A stretch of 10,038 nucleotides of DNA, taken from positions 5,053-15,090 of the forward strand of contig JABUUA010000057.1 in the NCBI GenBank assembly GCA_021443405.1, given 5' to 3'. Of this stretch, positions 5,839 through 10,038 are shown piece by piece. The position numbers and the translations under genes are program-made. This DNA is from Bacteroidaceae bacterium. GTDB lineage: Bacteria > Bacteroidota > Bacteroidia > Bacteroidales > Bacteroidaceae. The notes below the pieces were generated by a model. That model did no database searches and had not been told where the DNA came from. It saw only the letters and a program-made list of their open reading frames with translations. Numbering within the stretch: position 1 is the stretch's first letter; each line of letters begins with the position of its first letter.

Positions 5839-7212
5839 TTACTCGCCCGTCAGTTCGGGCAACGCTTTCTTGCCGCGGATTCCCAAGGACTCCAACTTCT
5901 GTCCGGCGCCGAGAATGCTCAGTCGTCCGTCCTTCACCTTGTCCTGCACCGAGCGGTAAGCCTCCTGCGCCTCCGCAAGTTTCTTGCCGACCGACTCGAA
6001 GCTCGTGTAGAACTGCGCCACACGCTCCACCAGTTTCCGCGCCTCGTCCATGATGAGTTGCGTGTTCCTCTCCTGCTGGACATTCACCCAAGTGAGGTCG
6101 ATGATGCGGAGGGCGGCAATCAAAGTCTGGCCGCCGACGAGGAAGACGTGCTTGTCAAACGCCTCGCGCCAAAGCTCGGGAGCCTGGCTCATGGCCAGTT
6201 GCAGAGCACCCTCGATGGGGACGAACATAATCACGAAATCGCTGCTGACGCGCGGCTTCTTTATATATTCGGTGTATTTCTTCGTGGTGAGTTCGCGGAT
6301 GTGAGCGCGCACCGATTCCAAGTGACGCTTGGCCGCTTCCTCACGCGACTCCTCGTCCTCGGCGTTCTGATAGTCCACGAAGGCGGTGAGCGACATTTTT
6401 GCATCGATAATCACATCGCGGTTGTCGGCCAGATGAAGGATGACGTCGGGAATCATGCGGGCGCCCGTGTCCTCGTTTTTCAGCGAATGCCCCGCCTCGT
6501 CCTTCATTGTCTGCTGTGCGTCGAAGTGAACTCCCTGCTGCAGTCCCTGGCTCTCCAACAGTTCGGTCAGGATGAGTTCGCCCCAGTTGCCCGCAGTTTT
6601 GTTCTTGCGTTGCAGGGCGTTGCTCAGTCGGTCTGCTTTCTCGCCCAGCGTGTTGGTCTTTTCCATCATCATCTGCATCGTCTTCTCGAAGGCCGCACTG
6701 TTGCGCGACTGCATGTCGCGGTTCTCGGTCATCGACTTCTCCATGCGCTGGATGTTGTCCTTCAGTGGGCGGAAGAGCAGGTCCATCTGCTCGGAATTGT
6801 CCTTCTGCAACGCGGCGGCTCGCTCCTTGAGCAGTTGGTCGGTGGCCGTTTTCATCTCAGCTTTGAAGAGTCTCAACTGCACTTCATAGCTCTGCTTGAG
6901 CTCACTCAAGTCCTGTTCTCTGCGCTCCTTTGCCTCCTGTTTCTGCGCTTCCAACAGCGTGGTCATCTGCTCGCGGATGGCGGTTTGCTGGCGCTCGAAG
7001 TCGGCCTTCAGCGCGGCCATGCGCTCCTCCGCTTCCTGCTTTGCCGTCTCCAGTGCTTGCGCGCTGCGCTGTTCGTCCTCGGCGTGGTCCTGTTTTTCGG
7101 CGTCGAGCAGGGCGGCGAGTGCGGCGCTCCGACTGCGAACGGCCAGATAAGCCACGAGCGCTCCCACGGCGATTCCGACTATCAAATAGATGTATTCCAG
7201 ATAATTCTCCAT
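5839..7212 (-). CDS. rmuC: DNA recombination protein RmuC
   Basis: The 457-residue protein has the standard RmuC layout. An N-terminal membrane anchor (about residues 7-25) is followed by a long charged coiled coil (about 30-205) and then the conserved nuclease-like core. Core signatures are AGNWGE (207-212), PDVILHLADN (255-264) and VIIDAKMSL (267-275; D270 and K272), which fit a PD-(D/E)xK-like fold, then FVPIEGAL and a C-terminal helical part. RmuC limits rearrangements between inverted DNA repeats in E. coli; the exact activity is unknown. It is the last gene of the minus-strand operon, 39 bases after serB, and an A/G-rich AAGAAAGAAG just upstream of the ATG may aid initiation. Length and ends are normal. 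Confidence 0.95.
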   Translation of the reverse strand: MENYLEYIYLIVGIAVGALVAYLAVRSRSAALAALLDAEKQDHAEDEQRSAQALETAKQEAEERMAALKADFERQQTAIREQMTTLLEAQKQEAKERREQDLSELKQSYEVQLRLFKAEMKTATDQLLKERAAALQKDNSEQMDLLFRPLKDNIQRMEKSMTENRDMQSRNSAAFEKTMQMMMEKTNTLGEKADRLSNALQRKNKTAGNWGELILTELLESQGLQQGVHFDAQQTMKDEAGHSLKNEDTGARMIPDVILHLADNRDVIIDAKMSLTAFVDYQNAEDEESREEAAKRHLESVRAHIRELTTKKYTEYIKKPRVSSDFVIMFVPIEGALQLAMSQAPELWREAFDKHVFLVGGQTLIAALRIIDLTWVNVQQERNTQLIMDEARKLVERVAQFYTSFESVGKKLAEAQEAYRSVQDKVKDGRLSILGAGQKLESLGIRGKKALPELTGE

Positions 7213-7251
7213 ATCTTCTTTCTTGTTTGTGCGGCGATGCGCCCCCGTTTC

Positions 7252-8475
7252 TTAGATGTCGAGGTACGAATCCTTGAATCCCAGGAAGTAAAGCACGCCG
7301 TCGAGTCCGATGGTGTTGATGCTTTGTTTGGCGTTGGCCACCACACGCGGCTTGGCATGGAAAGCGATGCCGAGACCCGCGAGTGAGAGCATGGGCAGGT
7401 CGTTGGCGCCGTCGCCCACGGCAATCGTCTGCTGGAGATCCACTTTTTCCACTTGCGCAATCAGTCGGAGCAGCTCAGCTTTGCGCTTGCCGTCCACCAC
7501 CTCTCCCTGGTAACGACCGGTGAGTTTCCCGTTTTCGTCCACTTCCAGTTCGTTGGCATACACGTAGTCGATGCCGAAACGTCGTTGCAAAAATTCGCCG
7601 AAGAACGTAAATCCGCCCGAAAGAATCGCAATCTTGTAGCCGTATTTCTTGAGCACGAACATCAGACGCTCCACACCTTCCGTGATGGGCATGCTTTCGG
7701 CAATCTCGCGCATAACGCTCACGTCCAGTCCCTTCAGCAGAGCCACGCGGCGCGTGAAACTTTCCTTGAAGTCGATTTCTCCGCGCATGGCGCTCTCCGT
7801 GATAGCGCGAACCTCAGCACCCACGCCCGCCCGTTCGGCCAGTTCGTCGATACATTCGGTCTGAATGAGCGTGGAGTCCATATCGAAACATATAAGGCGT
7901 CGCATGCGGCGGTACATATTGTCGCGCTGGAACGAGCAGTCAACCTCCTCCTCGGCCGACAACTCCATCAGCTGGCGCTGCAGTTCTTCGCGGTCACGCG
8001 GCGTGCCGCGCACCGAGAATTCACAGCACGCCCGGGTGTTGGACATCTGCTCGACTTCGAGGGGAGGACGGCCGCTGAGGCGACGGATGGAGTCGATGTT
8101 CAGTCCTTGCTCGGCGATGATTCGCGTCACGGCCGCTATCTGATGGGCCTCGAGACGGCGGCCCAGCACGGTGAGGATATAGCGGTTTTTGCCCTGACGT
8201 CCTACCCAGGCGCGGTAGTCGTCGTCGCTCACGGGCGCAAACGATATGTTGACCCCCAGCTCCGACGACTTGAAGAGCAGTTCCTTCATCACGTTTCCGC
8301 TGTTGGTGGAGCTGACCTTGATGAGCAGGCCCAGCGACAAGGTGTTGTGGATGTCCGCTTGTCCGATGTCCATCACATTGGCGTCGTAACGGGCGAGTAT
8401 GGACATGAGGCCGGCCGTGAGCCCGGGACGGTCGATGCCCGTGATGCGGATGAGTATGAGTTCTTGGTTGTTCAT
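7252..8475 (-). CDS. serB: Phosphoserine phosphatase SerB with two ACT domains
   Basis: This 407-residue cytoplasmic enzyme dephosphorylates O-phospho-L-serine, the last step of serine synthesis. Residues 5-80 and about 97-175 form tandem ACT domains, the first opening with ITGIDRPGLTAG, which probably sense an amino acid. The HAD domain (193-395) shows motif I DMDSTL (D198 nucleophile, D200), CIDELA cap residues, motif II ILSGGF (S286), K330 and motif III GDGANDLPML (D355, D359). I start at the ATG at 8475; a longer in-frame ORF to 8595 would overlap the hydrolase gene by about 95 bases and its extra 40 residues look unlike the family. It follows the hydrolase gene after 25 bases without a promoter. 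The enzyme is intact in every motif. Confidence 0.95.
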   Translation of the reverse strand: MNNQELILIRITGIDRPGLTAGLMSILARYDANVMDIGQADIHNTLSLGLLIKVSSTNSGNVMKELLFKSSELGVNISFAPVSDDDYRAWVGRQGKNRYILTVLGRRLEAHQIAAVTRIIAEQGLNIDSIRRLSGRPPLEVEQMSNTRACCEFSVRGTPRDREELQRQLMELSAEEEVDCSFQRDNMYRRMRRLICFDMDSTLIQTECIDELAERAGVGAEVRAITESAMRGEIDFKESFTRRVALLKGLDVSVMREIAESMPITEGVERLMFVLKKYGYKIAILSGGFTFFGEFLQRRFGIDYVYANELEVDENGKLTGRYQGEVVDGKRKAELLRLIAQVEKVDLQQTIAVGDGANDLPMLSLAGLGIAFHAKPRVVANAKQSINTIGLDGVLYFLGFKDSYLDI

Positions 8476-8500
8476 GTGTGTGGTGTAAGGTTGTTTGCGG

Positions 8501-9316
8501 TTATTTGTCGGCGTGAATGTACTGGAGCAATATGTGGAAGGCCGGATGGACCATAGCACCGTGGTCGTGGCCGTCCAGTTCGTAGAGGGCGACATGTGGG
8601 TGCCCCACCAACTTCATCATCCTATACATGTAGGCATTTTCCTCGTAACGGCCGTAGAGTTCCAGTTCGCGGTCGCCCGAGATGAGCAGAAGCGGCGGTG
8701 CATTCTTGCGGACGTGGTAGAGGGGTGCATACTTATCAATGACGGGTTGCAACGGGTCGATGCCGTGCATCTTTCGGTGGTTGTAGTGCGTAATCATCTG
8801 GCCGCTGAAGGGGACGAGTGCGCGGACCTGGTCGGCGTCCACGCCACATTGGGCGAGGTACGTCTTGTCGAGCCCCACCATGGTGAGCAGATAACCGCCC
8901 GCCGAGTGGCCCGCGAGATAGATTTTCGTCGGGTCGCCCCCATACTGCTCCACGTTACGGAAGGTCCAGGCCACCGCCTCGGCCACGTCGCGAAATGTGC
9001 TGTCAACGGGCACTTTGGGCAGAAGCCGGTAGTTGGCCGACACCACGACGAGGCCCTGTTCCCGCAGTTCGTCGGGCAGATGCTTACTGCCTCCCTCGAT
9101 GCCTCCGCCGTGAAACCACACCACGACCGGGCACTTCTGCTTCCCCTCGGGGTAATAAACGTCGAGCCGGCAGCGCTCTTGGGCATAGGGGTCGGCCGAT
9201 TGTGTGAACGCGATGTCGCTCGCGGTGCGGTAGTTTTGCGCCGAGACGAGCGTTGCGACGCAGGCGAGCAGCAGCGTGAGGCAAGCCTTGATTCCGTGGT
9301 GTCGGGCGTATTTCAT
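8501..9316 (-). CDS. Secreted alpha/beta-hydrolase (esterase-like)
   Basis: The 271-residue product begins with a Sec signal peptide: a charged n-region, the hydrophobic stretch ACLTLLLACVATL and a likely cut after VSA (residue 26, before Q27). The mature part is an alpha/beta-hydrolase of the BD-FAE / lipase-esterase type, with oxyanion-hole HGGG (69-72), nucleophile elbow GHSAGG (136-141, S138), an acid candidate D215 in ISGDRE and a catalytic His at 250 or 252 in the DGHDHG segment. It probably acts on carboxyl esters in the periplasm; the substrate is unknown and family members include feruloyl and acetyl-xylan esterases. Its ATG overlaps the thioesterase stop as ATGA, so the two are translationally coupled. 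No lipobox cysteine follows the signal, so a soluble periplasmic enzyme is most likely. Confidence 0.88.
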   Translation of the reverse strand: MKYARHHGIKACLTLLLACVATLVSAQNYRTASDIAFTQSADPYAQERCRLDVYYPEGKQKCPVVVWFHGGGIEGGSKHLPDELREQGLVVVSANYRLLPKVPVDSTFRDVAEAVAWTFRNVEQYGGDPTKIYLAGHSAGGYLLTMVGLDKTYLAQCGVDADQVRALVPFSGQMITHYNHRKMHGIDPLQPVIDKYAPLYHVRKNAPPLLLISGDRELELYGRYEENAYMYRMMKLVGHPHVALYELDGHDHGAMVHPAFHILLQYIHADK

Positions 9317-9795
9317 GACTCAGTTTTCAGGTTGTCCGCCTCGTATTCCTCTATAGCTTTGCGGAACGTCGCCGGTATTTCGCGGGCCGTTTGTGTGGCC
9401 GTGTCGAAGCAGACCATCACGGTGGTGCACTGGCAATGCACCGTGCCCGTGTCCTTGTTGACGGCTTGTTGCACCAGCGTGAAGCTTTTGTTTCCCACGT
9501 GCACTATGGCCGTCTCCACCTCGATGTGGTCGGTGTGGAAGATGGGCCTGATGAAGTTGGCGTTGATGTTGGCTATCACGGGAACAATCTCCTGCTGACG
9601 AAAGTCGCTGTTCAACACTTCGTTGAGGTAGCGTTCCTTGCCCAAGTCGTAGTACTCGAAGTAGGCGTTGTTGTTCACATGTCCGAAGCTGTCCACGTCG
9701 TTGAAGCGAATCTGTATGTCGGTCGCGTGGCGGAATCGGTGCACCACTAAGGTGTCGCGCCCTGCTGCGGGCGCTTGTGGCTGTTGTTTTTCCAT
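9313..9795 (-). CDS. Acyl-CoA thioesterase, hotdog fold (4HBT-like)
   Basis: This 160-residue protein has the 4-hydroxybenzoyl-CoA thioesterase signature IRFNDVDSFGHVNNNAYFEY at residues 29-48. D35 is the likely catalytic acid and the HVNN turn shapes the CoA site. It would hydrolyse acyl-CoA in the cytoplasm; chain-length preference cannot be read from the sequence. Residues 1-20 are Gln/Pro-rich and probably a flexible tail; the core of about 130 residues is the usual length. It is followed by the secreted hydrolase with an ATGA overlap and preceded, 29 bases away, by the zinc-ribbon gene. Housekeeping thioesterases of this kind (YbgC/FadM type) are common, and the operon gives no further hint of the substrate. 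Confidence 0.9.
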   Translation of the reverse strand: MEKQQPQAPAAGRDTLVVHRFRHATDIQIRFNDVDSFGHVNNNAYFEYYDLGKERYLNEVLNSDFRQQEIVPVIANINANFIRPIFHTDHIEVETAIVHVGNKSFTLVQQAVNKDTGTVHCQCTTVMVCFDTATQTAREIPATFRKAIEEYEADNLKTES

Positions 9796-9824
9796 GATGT
9801 TGCGTCGTTATCGTTGCCGTGTCG

Positions 9825-9959
9825 TCAGTCCTCGAAGTCGAAGTGGTCCAGTTGTTTTCCGCACTTGCTGCAGAAGACGTCGTGGCGGTGTATCTCGTTG
9901 CCGCAGTCGTTGCAGTGCCACACTCGTTGCGACTTGTTTTGCGTGTCGTTTTGTTCCAT
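9825..9959 (-). CDS. 44-residue zinc-ribbon protein
   Basis: Reading the minus strand from the ATG at 9959 gives a 44-residue protein with two CxxC knuckles, HCNDCGNEI (C16, C19) and FCSKCGKQL (C30, C33), ten residues apart, as in a classic zinc ribbon. The N-terminal 13 residues are polar and the C-terminus is acidic (HFDFED). It is too short for many gene callers, but three points support it: the start lies about 30 bases behind a near-consensus promoter, a GAGAAG motif precedes the ATG, and the frame fills the space up to the thioesterase gene with 29 bases left. It could bind nucleic acid or a protein partner; no function is established. Confidence 0.8.
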   Translation of the reverse strand: MEQNDTQNKSQRVWHCNDCGNEIHRHDVFCSKCGKQLDHFDFED

Positions 9960-9987
9960 TTTACTTCTCGTTTTCGTTGGTAGTGTT

Positions 9988-10018
9988 CAAAGTTACGAAT
10001 AAGCGAGCGAAAAAGCAA
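9988..10018 (-). promoter_or_regulatory. Promoter of the zinc-ribbon to rmuC operon
   Basis: On the minus strand TTG (10018 to 10016) and TAACTTTG (9995 to 9988) are 20 bases apart, a good match to the Bacteroidetes -33/-7 pattern. Transcription would start about 20 bases before the ATG at 9959. It is the only clear promoter for the five minus-strand genes below it. Confidence 0.75.
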
Positions 10019-10028
10019 GTTTACTTGC
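10015..10028. promoter_or_regulatory. Palindrome over the -33 element
   Basis: GCAAGT (10015-10020) and ACTTGC (10023-10028) form a perfect 6-bp inverted repeat with a 2-base spacer. It covers the -33 TTG of the operon promoter, so a bound regulator would compete with the polymerase. The regulator is unknown, and a chance match is possible at this length. Confidence 0.35.
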
Positions 10029-10038
10029 AATTTTCCGA

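Noticed and set aside
5749..7386. 545-codon + strand frame opposite rmuC
   Set aside because: It is Leu/His-rich antisense shadow of an intact rmuC and runs on through the rmuC-serB gap into the serB 3' end, with no recognisable domain.
7453..8556. 367-codon + strand frame opposite serB
   Set aside because: It is an antisense shadow; the minus-strand frame carries complete HAD and ACT motifs.
8476..8595. N-terminal extension of SerB to an upstream ATG at 8595
   Set aside because: The extra 40 residues overlap the end of the hydrolase gene, are Thr/Ser/Pro-rich and do not belong to the family; the start at 8475 fits the ACT domain.
8495..9598. 367-codon + strand frame opposite the hydrolase and thioesterase
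   Set aside because: It spans two real genes on the other strand and has no domain pattern of its own.

Overview
The window looks like a chromosomal segment of a GC-rich member of the Bacteroidales, plausibly Prevotellaceae-like. Three candidate promoters carry the Bacteroidetes -7 element TAnnTTTG, two of them with a TTG/TTTG about 20 bases upstream. Start codons lack strong Shine-Dalgarno sequences. The gene content fits as well: a DUF3987 protein, a DUF4160/DUF2442 pair and a SerB with two ACT domains. The species cannot be named from this sequence.

Layout from left to right. (1) Positions 1-753 hold the 3' part of a + strand gene whose product resembles the DUF3987 (primase/helicase-associated) family; its start lies outside the window. 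(2) Positions 754-974 are non-coding, with a strong UNCG-loop hairpin, an A11 plus G-rich purine tract and four 7-bp tandem repeats. (3) Positions 975-1471, minus strand, hold a two-gene module of DUF4160 then DUF2442 proteins, overlapping by ATGA. It is visibly poorer in GC than its neighbours and resembles a small toxin-antitoxin-like cassette. (4) Positions 1472-1707 hold two divergent promoters, a palindrome over the minus-strand promoter and a second purine tract resembling the first.

(5) Positions 1708-5607 form a probable + strand operon: a SecB-fold-like protein, an L-cysteine desulfidase (CyuA/UPF0597), a YeiH-type ten-helix-class permease annotated as a putative sulfate exporter, and an endonuclease/exonuclease/phosphatase (EEP) enzyme. 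The desulfidase and permease are only 4 bases apart, which suggests linked work in cysteine breakdown and disposal of a sulfur product. (6) Positions 5608-5838 hold a terminator hairpin between convergent operons and a degenerate 44-bp repeat block.

(7) Positions 9959 down to 5839, minus strand, form a probable five-gene operon: a 44-residue zinc-ribbon protein, a hotdog acyl-CoA thioesterase, a secreted alpha/beta-hydrolase (ATGA overlap), SerB phosphoserine phosphatase and RmuC. It starts from a near-consensus promoter at the right edge. Most of the window is ordinary core-genome content. The accessory-looking parts are the DUF4160/DUF2442 island and its flanks, and the partial DUF3987 gene. 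I did not find a clearly new multi-gene system. The best leads are the low-GC two-gene module with its palindrome and similar flanking tracts, and the desulfidase-permease pairing.
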